DNA from: an uncultured bacterium
Lineage (GTDB): Bacteria > Cyanobacteriota > Vampirovibrionia > Gastranaerophilales > Gastranaerophilaceae
Length of the DNA stretch: 64,000 nt
Direction of reading: 5' to 3'
NCBI GenBank assembly: GCA_949296425.1
Contig: CASFPN010000043.1
Coordinates: forward strand, 26,612-90,611
The stretch's first letter is position 1, and each line of letters starts with the position of its first letter. Below the pieces are notes generated by a model that saw only the letters and a list, made by a program, of their open reading frames with translations, was not told where the DNA came from and did not search any database. A program made the translations under genes and the position numbers. Below, one piece after another: positions 1 to 8,303 of this stretch.

Positions 1-2126
1 TCCGTTCTTGCAAGAGCCTTTAAAAAAGTATTTTGCCAGTCAAGATGTGACAGGTATTTTAAAATTCCTGTTTTAGTAAGTTTAATTCTGTATTTATAAA
101 TTTCTTTGTTATAGCCCTGACAGTTTTTCGGGTCTTTTATTTCAATTTTTATATTTTGGGCTTTTTCGCTTGCTTTAAAAGGTTTTGCAAGAACTTTACG
201 GGTGTTTAAATTTTTGCAGACTCCGCAATTAACGCATTTTGTTTCACAGGTCGGGACAAAGGAGGACAGGAAGGCAGTAGGACAGGAAGGTAGGCTGCTT
301 TTTTCTGAAATTTGCTTGCCCTCTTGACCTCTTGTCTTCTGGTCTTCTTTGACTGCTGTATTATATTCATTAACAAGCCAAGTCTTGTCCAATCCGACAT
401 TTATAAAGTCCCACGGCAGTGTCTCTTCTGTGGAATATTCATGCTGTGCAAGTTCTGCAAGGTTAATACCGAGGTCTTTAGCTGTTTCGTGCCAGATATC
501 TTTATTAAAATATTCACCCCACGCATCTAAATAACATCCTTTTTTATAAAGATTTTCTATATATCTGCATAAATCTCTGTCACCTCTTGTCAAAACAGCT
601 TCAATTTGTGAGGTCACGTCTTCATGATAATTTATTTTTAATCCTTTAATATGTTTTGTTTTATCTTTCAGATAATGTATATGTTCTCTGACTTTTTCTA
701 AATCCATTTGCCCGCACCACTGGAAAGGTGTAAACGGTTTAGGTACAAAAATTGACAGGGTGCATGTTATATCAAGCCCGTGATTAAGCCCTTTCTCCCT
801 CTTAATCTGTCTGCATTGGTATTTAATTTTACTGAGAAGATCAGCCATTTCATCCATATCTTCAATGGTTTCTGTCGGAAGCCCGCAGATAAAGTAGAAT
901 TTAACTTTAGACCAGCCGTTTTCGTATAAAGTCAACACGGCATTTAGAATTTGTTCTTCTGTTATATTTTTCTTTATAACATTTCTGAGCCGTTGGCTTC
1001 CTGCCTCAGGGGCAAGTGTCATTGTGGATTTTCTAACACTTTGAACAAGGTTTGCAAGTTCAAGGTTAAAACCGTCAATACGCTGGCTCGGAAGTGATAC
1101 TGATATTTTTTTCTCGTTAAAATCAAGTGCAAGTTCTTTTATAACTTCATTAATATTTTTATAATCGTTTGAAGAAAGCGACAAAAGAGAATATTCATCA
1201 TATCCTGTATTTTTAACAAGTTCTTTTGCAATTTTTATAATATCTTCAGCTTCTCTTTCCCTTATGGGTAATGTAACATGACCAGGCTGGCAGAAACGGC
1301 ACATCCTTCCGCAGCCTCTTCTTATTTCCACAACAGCCCTGTCTTGAACGGAAGTTGAAAAAGGAATGGGATAAGCTTTTAAAGCTGTGTCATATTTCAA
1401 CTGTGCAATACGTCTAGTTACTGTGCCGCCGGTAAGTGCTGACCAACGACCGCAGGCAGAGGGCAGGATGTCAGCAGAACAGGAGGACAAACTCTTTTGA
1501 TTTGAAATTAGCTCGTCTTGCGGCCTTCTTACCATCTGAACTTTCGTATCATAGCCGCACAATGCTTTTATTCTTTCATTTCTTGGCAGCCCTTTTGTTT
1601 TTTTTAAAATTTCACATACTTCAACAATACTATCTTCTCCGTCGCCTATCATGAAAACGTCTATAAAATCAGCAAGAGGCAATGGATTAAATGCGCAGGG
1701 ACCTCCGGCAATTATAATAGGGTCATTGTTGTTTCGCATATCATTACGATACGGAATACCTGCCATTTCAAGCATTTTTAAAACAGTAGGGTATGCCATT
1801 TCATATTGGAGAGAAAATCCAACGGCATCAAAATCTTTAATCGGACGTTTGCTTTCAAGTCCGTAAAGTAAATCAGGATTAAAGTCCGGTTCGGGAGCAT
1901 AAACTCTGTCGCACATACACCCTTGCTGACTGTTAATAAGAGCATATAAAATTCGGACTCCTAAATTGCTTATACCTATTTCATACTTATCAGGAAATGC
2001 AAATGCAAATCGCATTTCAGCTTCATCAAAATTTTTGTTATATGAAAGAAATTCCCCTCCGACGTATTGATAGGGTTTGTTGCATTTATATAAGGCTTCG
2101 CGGTTTTCTCTGAAAAAACAGTTCAT
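1..2126 (-). CDS. B12-binding-type radical SAM protein fused to DUF2344 (TIGR03960 + TIGR03936 type), 3' end cut off by window
   Basis: The minus-strand reading frame stays open from ATG 2126 to the window edge, so the C-terminus is missing. The N-terminal third resembles the domain that precedes radical SAM in this family. The radical SAM cluster CGRMCRFC (CX3CX2C) lies near 1280-1315. Near the left edge the frame reads YRIKLTKTGILKYFSHLD, the SHLD signature of the DUF2344/TIGR03936 'radical SAM-linked' domain, preceded by CVNCGVC. The family is of unknown function; members are often split into two genes, so this is the fused form. The start overlaps the upstream stop as TAATG, suggesting translational coupling. 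Two low-complexity in-frame insertions (about 1436-1500 and 240-340) interrupt otherwise conserved sequence. Function beyond radical SAM chemistry is not known. Confidence 0.85.
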   Translation of the reverse strand, partial: MNCFFRENREALYKCNKPYQYVGGEFLSYNKNFDEAEMRFAFAFPDKYEIGISNLGVRILYALINSQQGCMCDRVYAPEPDFNPDLLYGLESKRPIKDFDAVGFSLQYEMAYPTVLKMLEMAGIPYRNDMRNNNDPIIIAGGPCAFNPLPLADFIDVFMIGDGEDSIVEVCEILKKTKGLPRNERIKALCGYDTKVQMVRRPQDELISNQKSLSSCSADILPSACGRWSALTGGTVTRRIAQLKYDTALKAYPIPFSTSVQDRAVVEIRRGCGRMCRFCQPGHVTLPIREREAEDIIKIAKELVKNTGYDEYSLLSLSSNDYKNINEVIKELALDFNEKKISVSLPSQRIDGFNLELANLVQSVRKSTMTLAPEAGSQRLRNVIKKNITEEQILNAVLTLYENGWSKVKFYFICGLPTETIEDMDEMADLLSKIKYQCRQIKREKGLNHGLDITCTLSIFVPKPFTPFQWCGQMDLEKVREHIHYLKDKTKHIKGLKINYHEDVTSQIEAVLTRGDRDLCRYIENLYKKGCYLDAWGEYFNKDIWHETAKDLGINLAELAQHEYSTEETLPWDFINVGLDKTWLVNEYNTAVKEDQKTRGQEGKQISEKSSLPSCPTAFLSSFVPTCETKCVNCGVCKNLNTRKVLAKPFKASEKAQNIKIEIKDPKNCQGYNKEIYKYRIKLTKTGILKYLSHLDWQNTFLKALART

Positions 2127-2470
2127 TAAGCCAAATCCTCCGGGAAGTATTTTTCGATTTCGATAATAGTCCCGTCAAGAGTATTCTCTTCAAAAGATTT
2201 AATAAACCTGAAAAGTTCAGAGTTCGGCACATCGTAATTATAAAGTACGGTATCCCCTTTATATTCACGCATTACACGAACTATATAATGACATTTTTGT
2301 GCGTATTTCTTTAAATGTTCAGGATTAAATTTGTTGCCGTTATGGTCTTTATCTATCCTAACATAGCTAAAACCTGCATAATATTTTATTTTTTCTTTTA
2401 CTTCCGGTGAAAAATCATTATTATGCTTTGAAAAAATATCAATGACTTTCTTGTTTATTTCATCGCTCAT
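2126..2470 (-). CDS. conserved small protein of unknown function (114 aa)
   Basis: The ORF encodes a soluble, charged 114-residue protein with no signal peptide or membrane segment and no motif I recognise. Its stop codon shares a base with the start of the radical SAM gene, so the two are probably co-transcribed and may act together. No Shine-Dalgarno sequence precedes ATG 2470. A promoter-like TAGACA, 17 bases, TTTAAT ends six bases before the ATG, which fits a leaderless transcript. That the gene is real follows from this arrangement and its length; its function cannot be inferred. Confidence 0.65.
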   Translation of the reverse strand: MSDEINKKVIDIFSKHNNDFSPEVKEKIKYYAGFSYVRIDKDHNGNKFNPEHLKKYAQKCHYIVRVMREYKGDTVLYNYDVPNSELFRFIKSFEENTLDGTIIEIEKYFPEDLA

Positions 2471-2527
2471 ATTTTTATTAAACTATATTTTGAAAGTCAT
2501 GTCTAAATATTAAGAAAAATTATAATT

Positions 2528-2842
2528 TTATTTGTTTTTTTTAGCGTAATCAGTATATTCTTTTATAAAATCAATAATTTCCAGCGCGAGTTGTTTTCTT
2601 ATATCTAACGGGGCATTTTTAAGATATTCCATAGCATGCGAAACTTTAATATTTTTATCGTACCACCTGCGCATAATATAGTTGTACTGATCGTCAAGAG
2701 ACATTTCAATATTGAAATCAATATCTTTTAATCTGTCAATAATAAAGTCAGCACAACGAACCTGAATGTATTCTTCAGCTTTTTCAAGTTTATCAACTGC
2801 CCTGCTTACAACAGGGTCAATATCATACCAACGCTTTTTCAT
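2528..2842 (-). CDS. RWYD-repeat protein A (unknown function)
   Basis: About 104 residues when started at ATG 2842 (MKKRWYD). A longer reading from TTG 2857 would lie inside the promoter. The protein holds two copies of a ~50-residue unit, each opening with RWYD, followed by a conserved 'V/I-S-x-A' and an amphipathic helix (copies at about residues 3-50 and 60-100). The neighbouring gene encodes a paralogue with the same two-unit design, so both gene and domain have been duplicated. No signal peptide or known catalytic motif. Expression is likely driven by the consensus-like promoter immediately upstream, with translation from the 5' end of the mRNA. Confidence 0.7.
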   Translation of the reverse strand: MKKRWYDIDPVVSRAVDKLEKAEEYIQVRCADFIIDRLKDIDFNIEMSLDDQYNYIMRRWYDKNIKVSHAMEYLKNAPLDIRKQLALEIIDFIKEYTDYAKKNK

Positions 2843-2848
2843 ACATTC

Positions 2849-2877
2849 ATAATACAAATTTTTTTACGTTCTGTCAA
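2849..2877 (-). promoter_or_regulatory. Sigma70-type promoter placing transcription start at the ATG
   Basis: On the minus strand TTGACA (2877-2872, exact consensus) is followed by 17 bases and TATTAT (2854-2849). The start codon of the RWYD gene lies six bases further on, where transcription would normally begin. There is no ribosome binding site. This is the clearest of at least ten such arrangements in the window. Confidence 0.75.
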
Positions 2878-2881
2878 TATA

Positions 2882-3187
2882 TCAGACTAAGGCTTCTTTT
2901 TGGTTTTTATAAGCTAGAACTTCTAAAGAAACCTCTTTTTGTATATCCTTTGATGTTTCTTTCAAGTAAGAAAAAGCTCTTGAAATGATTTCGTTTTCAT
3001 CATACCATCTTGTATGCTTGTTAATAAGATTATTTATTGCGGAATTTTTAATATACTCCATATTAACATCTTTCTCTTTAATTGCCTTTATAATGTAGTC
3101 AGCATAATCAAGTTGTGCGTCAGGGGCTGCACACTCAATCATACTAATGGCCATGCAAACATCAGGCTCAATATCATACCAGCGCAT
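2882..3187 (-). CDS. RWYD-repeat protein B (unknown function)
   Basis: Paralogue of the downstream RWYD gene, about 101 residues. The start chosen is ATG 3187 (MRWYDIEP) because GGAGG stands about 8 bases upstream; the ORF can be extended to 3229 but that would bury this site. Two repeat units begin with RWYD at residues ~2 and ~56, each with a helical stretch containing a conserved Ser/Ala pair. The sequence between the units is rich in charged residues. Unlike its sister it has a normal Shine-Dalgarno, so the two copies differ in how translation starts. No function can be assigned. Confidence 0.65.
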   Translation of the reverse strand: MRWYDIEPDVCMAISMIECAAPDAQLDYADYIIKAIKEKDVNMEYIKNSAINNLINKHTRWYDENEIISRAFSYLKETSKDIQKEVSLEVLAYKNQKEALV

Positions 3188-3310
3188 TTCAGCTTCCTCC
3201 ATATCAATGTACAAATTTATTATGCCCAAATTTGAATAAAATAAAACAATACATTTTGAAAATTTTTACATTTTTTGTACTTTATTCTATAAATGTTGTA
3301 TAATTTTGGT

Positions 3311-4465
3311 ATGAAAAAAATAGTTGCTTTATTAATGTTAACGGCTTTTCTTTGTTCAAATACCGCTGTTTATTCTGAGGTATTGGAAGGTCATGCTGAA
3401 AAAAATGATACTTATGAACAGCGACTTCAAAAAGAATTATTCACAGGTGAGGTTGAACACCTTGAAAGAAAAGATATAATTAATATGACTGTATCACAGG
3501 TTCTTGATAGTAACTTGAATATTGAAGGCGATGAATTTTTTGCGGAAGTAACAGATGAGGTCAAAGGCGACAAGGGTGTGATTATTCCTAAAGGTACAAT
3601 TGCACACGGAAGAATAACACAAACAGGAGATCCGCAAAGGCTGGGACGTCAAGGGTGGATTGCACTTGATTTTGATTATCTGGTAACACCTGACGGCCGT
3701 GAAATCCCTATTGAAGGTAAAATGTCCACGAAACTTCATCCGGTTGCTGAGGCTTCAAAAATAGTTGCCCAGGATATCGGATATACCCTTGCTGGCGGAG
3801 CTGTGGGAGGCTTTTTAGCTTTAAACTGGCTAGGGTTAGAAGCTGCTATTGCATCTCAAGGGTATACTTTAGCCGGTGGTGCCGCAATCGGCGGAGCCGT
3901 TGGACTTGGTATGGCGTTAATTCGTAAAGGCAATGATGTATTGATCGCCCCCGGCGATCAAATAAGAGTTAAAATAAATACGTCAGTACCCCTTCCTGTT
4001 TACAAAGAAACTGCACTTATGCAGCATGAATTATTTTACCCGGGGCTTGACATTCATATAAGTGATATCAGGCATGAAAAAGATCCTTTTGGTGAAGTTA
4101 ATACCATTACTTTGACTGTTATGATTTCTAATATGTCAGATAAAACTTTTTCAGGGCTTGATATGGGGCTGGTGAATGATTATAATGCAGTGTTCCGTCC
4201 GTCTATTTTTGGCGATACGAAACTTATGTTCAAGCAGATAAAACCCGGTGACAAATTTGTCGGCAATGTTTCTTTTGCGGTTGACAATATTGATAGAAAA
4301 TTCTGGTTGACATTTTATGATCGCAGAACAGGGACTGCTTTAACGAAAATTTCTGTTGACAATGCTTATAGAAAAGTTTCTGACAGAACCAAAAAGAAAA
4401 ATTTAAGGTTGAGAAAGAAAAAGACAAATTTTAAGAAAGAGGAAGATTTGCTCAATATTCAGTGA
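3311..4465 (+). CDS. exported protein with glycine-zipper segment (unknown function)
   Basis: 384 residues starting at ATG 3311 (MKKIVALLMLTAFLCSN), a typical signal peptide. The next ~100 residues form a beta-rich module with 'IIPKGT...G.I....R.G..GWIALDF..L..PDGREIPI.G', a pattern seen in envelope proteins that carry VirB10/TrbI-like beta segments. A hydrophobic glycine-rich stretch follows with two YTLAGGA repeats (near residues 160-205), then a second beta-rich region opening with 'APGDQIRVKIN'. The C-terminus is very basic. A related module occurs in the exported protein at 49891-50724. TATAAT (3299-3304) ends six bases before the ATG and no Shine-Dalgarno is present, so the message may be leaderless. 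Envelope location is inferred from the signal peptide. Confidence 0.75.
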   Translation: MKKIVALLMLTAFLCSNTAVYSEVLEGHAEKNDTYEQRLQKELFTGEVEHLERKDIINMTVSQVLDSNLNIEGDEFFAEVTDEVKGDKGVIIPKGTIAHGRITQTGDPQRLGRQGWIALDFDYLVTPDGREIPIEGKMSTKLHPVAEASKIVAQDIGYTLAGGAVGGFLALNWLGLEAAIASQGYTLAGGAAIGGAVGLGMALIRKGNDVLIAPGDQIRVKINTSVPLPVYKETALMQHELFYPGLDIHISDIRHEKDPFGEVNTITLTVMISNMSDKTFSGLDMGLVNDYNAVFRPSIFGDTKLMFKQIKPGDKFVGNVSFAVDNIDRKFWLTFYDRRTGTALTKISVDNAYRKVSDRTKKKNLRLRKKKTNFKKEEDLLNIQ

Positions 4466-4490
4466 TTGTAACGTTTTTGTTATCAGTATG

Positions 4491-4518
4491 TTGAATTCTG
4501 AAATTTTTATGTTACAAT
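4491..4518 (+). promoter_or_regulatory. Promoter of the BlaI-type operon
   Basis: TTGAAT (4491-4496) is separated by 16 bases from TACAAT (4513-4518), with a TG dinucleotide one base before the -10 (extended -10). The transcript would carry a leader of about 35 bases with GAGG before the ATG at 4557. No clear dyad resembling a BlaI operator (TACA/TGTA) was confirmed around it. Confidence 0.55.
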
Positions 4519-4556
4519 GTTAGTAATTAGTAGAAGTAAAGAAAGTAGAGGAACTT

Positions 4557-4898
4557 ATGGTGTGCGGTAAACTTGAAATAGATATATTAAACTCCTTCTG
4601 GCAGATGACAGAAGATGATGAAGACAGAGATATTTCTATTCAGGATATAGTTGATGATTTATCTTCAAATGGTATTCAAAGAGCTTATACCACAATAAAA
4701 ACCGTTATGGACAGATTAACCACAAAATCAATTCTGGTTCGTTACAAGGTCGGAAAAAAATTCTTTTATAAAGCTGCCATGAGTAAAAAAGAAATGGCAT
4801 CAGAAGCTGTAAAAACTGTTGCTGCACAGTTTTTTGACGGTGATTATGTTAAACTTATTAAGTTTGCGGAAAGTGAAATTGAAGACTTGTTAGTATAA
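4557..4898 (+). CDS. BlaI/MecI/CopY-family transcriptional repressor
   Basis: 113 residues with the winged helix-turn-helix layout of the penicillinase-repressor family: an N-terminal 'LEIDILNSFW' helix, 'YTTIKTVMDRLTTKSIL' as recognition helix and wing start (about residues 42-60), then a C-terminal dimerisation helix. Family members bind operators as dimers and in Firmicutes are released by a BlaR1 sensor protease; no blaR1 partner is visible here, so the inducing signal is unknown. GAGG stands 8 bases before the ATG. It is the first gene of a tight run: the next starts two bases after its stop and a third follows 12 bases later, so the repressor probably controls its own operon. Confidence 0.85.
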   Translation: MVCGKLEIDILNSFWQMTEDDEDRDISIQDIVDDLSSNGIQRAYTTIKTVMDRLTTKSILVRYKVGKKFFYKAAMSKKEMASEAVKTVAAQFFDGDYVKLIKFAESEIEDLLV

Positions 4899-4899
4899 T

Positions 4900-5271
4900 A
4901 TGAGTGGTTTTGAAGATAGGGTTTTAGTCGCAAACCTGATAAGACAGGTTTTAATTTCTCGTATGTGTGTAAGAGAAGCTATTTTGAAATTTCCGCGTGA
5001 TACCGAAGATAAAAGTATTCATGCGGCTTATCATGCTCTTGTGCATTACGAAGCAGATGAAGATTTGAGAAATCGTGATAATTTATATAGAGAAGAACAG
5101 GATGATTACCTTGAATTTCTTTCAAATCTTCTTGAAAACGGAGAGGACTTGCCTGAAAATATTATTCAAAACTACGAAAAATATTATGAATGTGCTAATA
5201 TTCCTCATGAGAAAAATGCAAGAGGTTTTTTTAAAGGATTTTTTAAATTTTTGAATATCAAGGATAATTAG
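4900..5271 (+). CDS. unknown protein co-transcribed with BlaI-type regulator (123 aa)
   Basis: The ORF begins one base after the regulator's stop codon, so translation is likely coupled. The product is acidic and helical in its first 100 residues ('DRVLVANLIRQVLISRMCVREAILKFPRD...HALVHYEADEDLR'), then turns basic and Phe/Lys-rich (KGFFKFLNIKD) at the end. There is no signal peptide. The tail could be a membrane-surface amphipathic helix. Its place between a repressor and an exported protein suggests a shared response, but no family is recognised. Confidence 0.7.
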   Translation: MSGFEDRVLVANLIRQVLISRMCVREAILKFPRDTEDKSIHAAYHALVHYEADEDLRNRDNLYREEQDDYLEFLSNLLENGEDLPENIIQNYEKYYECANIPHEKNARGFFKGFFKFLNIKDN

Positions 5272-5282
5272 AAGGAGAGTAT

Positions 5283-6326
5283 ATGAAAAAATTATTTGCA
5301 TTATTTACAATACTTATGTTAGCAGGTGGATGCGCCTTCGCCAGAACCGCGGAAACGCTTGATGTTTTGCCGTTATTTAATTCAAAATCGGTGCAGCAAA
5401 ACAGGTTATGGGTAGGAACTTTTCAGCTTGTTTGGAATGATTTAATGGACGGAATTGTTAAAGGTTCCGTAAAATTTGTTGATTACAAATCACCCCTTGC
5501 CAAAGAGCTGAACAAACAAACATTTAAGGCTGATGATTTGTCGGAAGATTCTTATTATAAAACCTTTGGAGAAACATCTCCCGAACTTAAAGCTGAAATT
5601 GAAAAGGCGCTTAAAGAAAAATTCGGAGAGACAAGTGATATTCTGAACTCATTTGATTGGACTCCCGCCAAAGGTAAGTTCTTTATTTATGCAATGCTGA
5701 AAAAAGATTTTAAATTTCTGACAGCATTTGATAAACTAAAACCTGCAAGATTTGCCCGTTCTTTCAAAAAGGTTGACTATTTCGGAATAGATAAAAACAG
5801 TGACAAAATCCTTGATAAAATGGTTCACGTTATGTTTTATAACTCCTCAAACGATTTTGCAATTTCCGTAACAACTCAGGGAAAAGATATATTGTATCTT
5901 TACAGGACAGATGATAATAAGAACTTTGAAAGATTGTATGCTGATATGTTTATGAAAAAAGCAAAATATGACGGTACACGAGAATTTCAGGCAAAGGATG
6001 AACTAAAAGTGCCTGACATAAACCTTTACAGTGAAAAATCTTTTGATGAATTATGTAATCATCCTATAAAAGATACAGATATAACTATTGATAAAGCATT
6101 AGAAACTGTTGAATTTAAAATGAGTAATGAAGGTGTTAAACTAAAATCGGAAGCTGCTATTGCAACAACAATGTCAATGCCTATTCCGGTTAAGAAGATT
6201 AAACCTCGCAAATTTTACTTTGATGACACATTTGTTTTATTCCTTCAGGAATCTGATAAAGATATGCCATATTTTGCATTAAGAGTAAATGATGTTTCAT
6301 TAATAAATAAAACAGGAAGAAATTAA
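5283..6326 (+). CDS. exported protein of unknown function (347 aa)
   Basis: A strong Shine-Dalgarno (GAAGGAG) precedes ATG 5283. The N-terminus MKKLFALFTILMLAGGCAFA is a signal peptide; cleavage after AFA is likely, though the Cys in LAGGC could also be a weak lipobox. The rest is Lys/Asp-rich and soluble with alternating beta and helical stretches and no recognised motif. It is the last gene of the three-gene BlaI operon. Its stop codon TAA touches the left arm of the inverted-repeat element that starts at 6325, so that element was inserted directly at the 3' end of the gene. Confidence 0.75.
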   Translation: MKKLFALFTILMLAGGCAFARTAETLDVLPLFNSKSVQQNRLWVGTFQLVWNDLMDGIVKGSVKFVDYKSPLAKELNKQTFKADDLSEDSYYKTFGETSPELKAEIEKALKEKFGETSDILNSFDWTPAKGKFFIYAMLKKDFKFLTAFDKLKPARFARSFKKVDYFGIDKNSDKILDKMVHVMFYNSSNDFAISVTTQGKDILYLYRTDDNKNFERLYADMFMKKAKYDGTREFQAKDELKVPDINLYSEKSFDELCNHPIKDTDITIDKALETVEFKMSNEGVKLKSEAAIATTMSMPIPVKKIKPRKFYFDDTFVLFLQESDKDMPYFALRVNDVSLINKTGRN

Positions 6327-6755
6327 CATAAGAGATGTTATCGGAAGCGAACCAATCTGCTAAAGACACCTTGTTGGTACTTTCTTGTACCGACAAGCGG
6401 ATTGCGAGCAGAGGCTGGAGTGGCGGATGCGTTGAGCATTCGGCACGCAATGCCGTTAATAGCGAGCAACCAAGTGAAAGTACCGCAAAGAAACTCCCGG
6501 CAGTCACTCCGTTCACTAATCAATTGTAATTGCTCAACTCAAGCCGGCTAAACTCGCTTATACGTCACCATGAATTTGTTTCAAGGTCTAATTAATTTTA
6601 CGCTCAAACAATAGCCGGCTTTGTTGTTGTTTCGCAAACATTGATTGTTCACTACGTTAAATGCCGGATTATTTTTCTATTTTTCGTGCGCTTCGCGCAC
6701 TGTAATGACTTATTCTCCTATTTACTTATTATCTTCAAATAACATCTCTTATGTT
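6325..6755. repeat. 431-bp non-coding inverted-repeat (MITE-like) element, copy A
   Basis: Perfect 17-bp terminal arms lie at 6325-6341 (aacataagagatgttat) and 6739-6755. The interior carries no supported gene. It contains GGTACTTTCTTGT (about 6373-6385) whose partner arm is displaced by an insertion of about 90 bases, GCCGGCT arms at 6543-6549 and 6614-6620, and a decayed GTCA...TCT hairpin at 6564-6589. The same sequence blocks appear, diverged, in both halves of the element at 43091-43658. No transposase is near. It sits between an operon end and the radA promoter. Confidence 0.8.
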
Positions 6756-6791
6756 GCAAATATAAAATTATTTTTGTCGTATAATCAATAT

Positions 6792-8159
6792 ATGGCAAAA
6801 GTTAAATCAAAATGGGTTTGTACGGAATGCGGCTATGAAACAGCCGGTTATTTAGGGAAATGTCCTGAATGCGGAGCATGGGGAAGTTTGGTTGAAGAAG
6901 TTCAATTCGCATCAAAACTTCAGCCGCAGGTTCAGGACGAGTTTATTAATAAAGAAAAGCCGGAACTTTTAAAAGATATTCATATAGGAGAAGAAGTCAG
7001 AGTTTCAACAAATATTTCTGAGTTTGACAGAATTTTAGGCGGCGGGTTGGTTCAAGGTTCTTTGGTTTTAATTGCAGGAGATCCGGGAATCGGTAAATCA
7101 ACAATTCTTTTACAAACAAGCGGTGAACTCTGTAAAAATAATAAAAAGGTTCTGTATGTTTCCGCGGAGGAAAGCGCAAGCCAGTTAAAATTGCGTGCTC
7201 AAAGACTTTCAATAACTTCTGATAATCTTTATGTTTACCCGCAGACTTTGATGGAAAATATTAAAAATCAGATAGAAGATCTTACCCCTGATGTTGTTGT
7301 TATAGACAGTATTCAGGCAATTTATTCCCAAAATGTTGCAAGCTCTGCCGGAAGCGTTTCGCAAATAAGAGAATGCACAAACCTTTTAATGCATATCGCA
7401 AAATCAAAGAATATAACAATTGTTGTAATCGGTCATGTTACCAAAGAAGGTAATATCGCAGGGCCGAAAGTCCTTGAACACATGGTTGATACCGTAATTT
7501 ATTTTGAAGGAGATAAATATAAATCTTACAGAATGTTGAGGGCAATGAAAAACCGTTTTGGAAATACATCTGAGGTTGGAATTTTCGAAATGAATTCTGA
7601 CGGACTTAAATGTGTGACAAATCCTAATGAATTATTTTTAAATGAGCGTTCTCAAGTATCTGTTCCTGGAAGCGCTATAGTTGTTACAAATGAAGGTACA
7701 CGTCCTCTTTTGGTTGAGATTCAGGCGCTTGTTGGGACAACTCCTTACCCTACGCCAAGACGTGTTACAAATGGTGTTGATACAAGCAGAGTTTTACAGA
7801 TTTTGGCTGTACTTGAAAAGCGTGTAGGGTTAAACCTTTCCAAACAGGATGTTTATGTAAATGTAATGGGCGGGATTGATGTGTCGGAGCCGTCTGCTGA
7901 TTTAGGGATTGCTCTTGCTGTCGCAACGTGTGCACGCGATGTTGTTGTAGATCCGCAAACAGTCATAATAGGTGAAATTGGTTTGTCCGGAGAAATTCAT
8001 CCTGTTAATAATATTGAAAAACGTTTAAATGAAGCTGTAATGACGGGATTTAAAAAGGCAATAATCCCTTATGCAAACAGGATAGAAGATGAACGCATTG
8101 AAATAGTTCCTGTAAAACGTCTAATAGATGCAATTACAGCATGTGTTTCTGCTCAGTAG
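6792..8159 (+). CDS. radA: DNA repair protein RadA (Sms)
   Basis: 455 residues from ATG 6792 (MAKVKSKWVC), the usual length for RadA; the ORF can be extended upstream but only into the repeat element. The zinc finger CTECGY...GKCPECGAWG is at residues ~10-33, Walker A GDPGIGKST near residue 98, the RadA motif KNRFG near residue 255, and a C-terminal Lon-protease-like domain contains 'GGIDVSEPSADLGIALAVA'. RadA is a RecA-like ATPase that drives branch migration of recombination intermediates in the cytoplasm. TATAAT (6780-6785) ends exactly six bases before the ATG with no Shine-Dalgarno, so a leaderless message is likely. Confidence 0.96.
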   Translation: MAKVKSKWVCTECGYETAGYLGKCPECGAWGSLVEEVQFASKLQPQVQDEFINKEKPELLKDIHIGEEVRVSTNISEFDRILGGGLVQGSLVLIAGDPGIGKSTILLQTSGELCKNNKKVLYVSAEESASQLKLRAQRLSITSDNLYVYPQTLMENIKNQIEDLTPDVVVIDSIQAIYSQNVASSAGSVSQIRECTNLLMHIAKSKNITIVVIGHVTKEGNIAGPKVLEHMVDTVIYFEGDKYKSYRMLRAMKNRFGNTSEVGIFEMNSDGLKCVTNPNELFLNERSQVSVPGSAIVVTNEGTRPLLVEIQALVGTTPYPTPRRVTNGVDTSRVLQILAVLEKRVGLNLSKQDVYVNVMGGIDVSEPSADLGIALAVATCARDVVVDPQTVIIGEIGLSGEIHPVNNIEKRLNEAVMTGFKKAIIPYANRIEDERIEIVPVKRLIDAITACVSAQ

Positions 8160-8181
8160 TTTGTGCGAATTTAAAAATTAA

Positions 8182-8231
8182 ACATAACCTTCCTAGCAAA
8201 GGGAGGGAGAACGCGTAAGCGGTGGAGATAA
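8182..8231 (+). repeat. Direct repeat R1 upstream of DUF559 gene
   Basis: This copy shares with R2 and R3 the block 'aaagggagg' followed by 'cgcgtaagcggtggag'. It carries a CCTTCC/GGGAGG half-hairpin and a CGC-gtaa-GCG mini-hairpin. It is one of three direct copies around the nuclease gene. Confidence 0.75.
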
Positions 8232-8250
8232 TTCCAAACAAAAAAGAATA

Positions 8251-8302
8251 AACATAACCTCCCTTGTAAAGGGAGGAGGACCGCGTAAGCGGTGGAGGAA
8301 TT
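8251..8302 (+). repeat. Direct repeat R2, supplies the DUF559 ribosome binding site
   Basis: The copy contains the perfect hairpin CCTCCCTT-gta-AAGGGAGG and a second small hairpin CCGC-gtaa-GCGG. Its end 'ggtggaggaattt' provides GGAGG at 8294-8298, correctly spaced for the ATG at 8304. The repeat is therefore physically part of the gene's translation start. Confidence 0.75.
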
Positions 8303-8303
8303 T

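Noticed and set aside
6335..6529. Short ORFs on both strands inside the copy A repeat
   Set aside because: They follow the inverted-repeat blocks, change with each copy, and have no ribosome site; the covarying stems explain the conservation.
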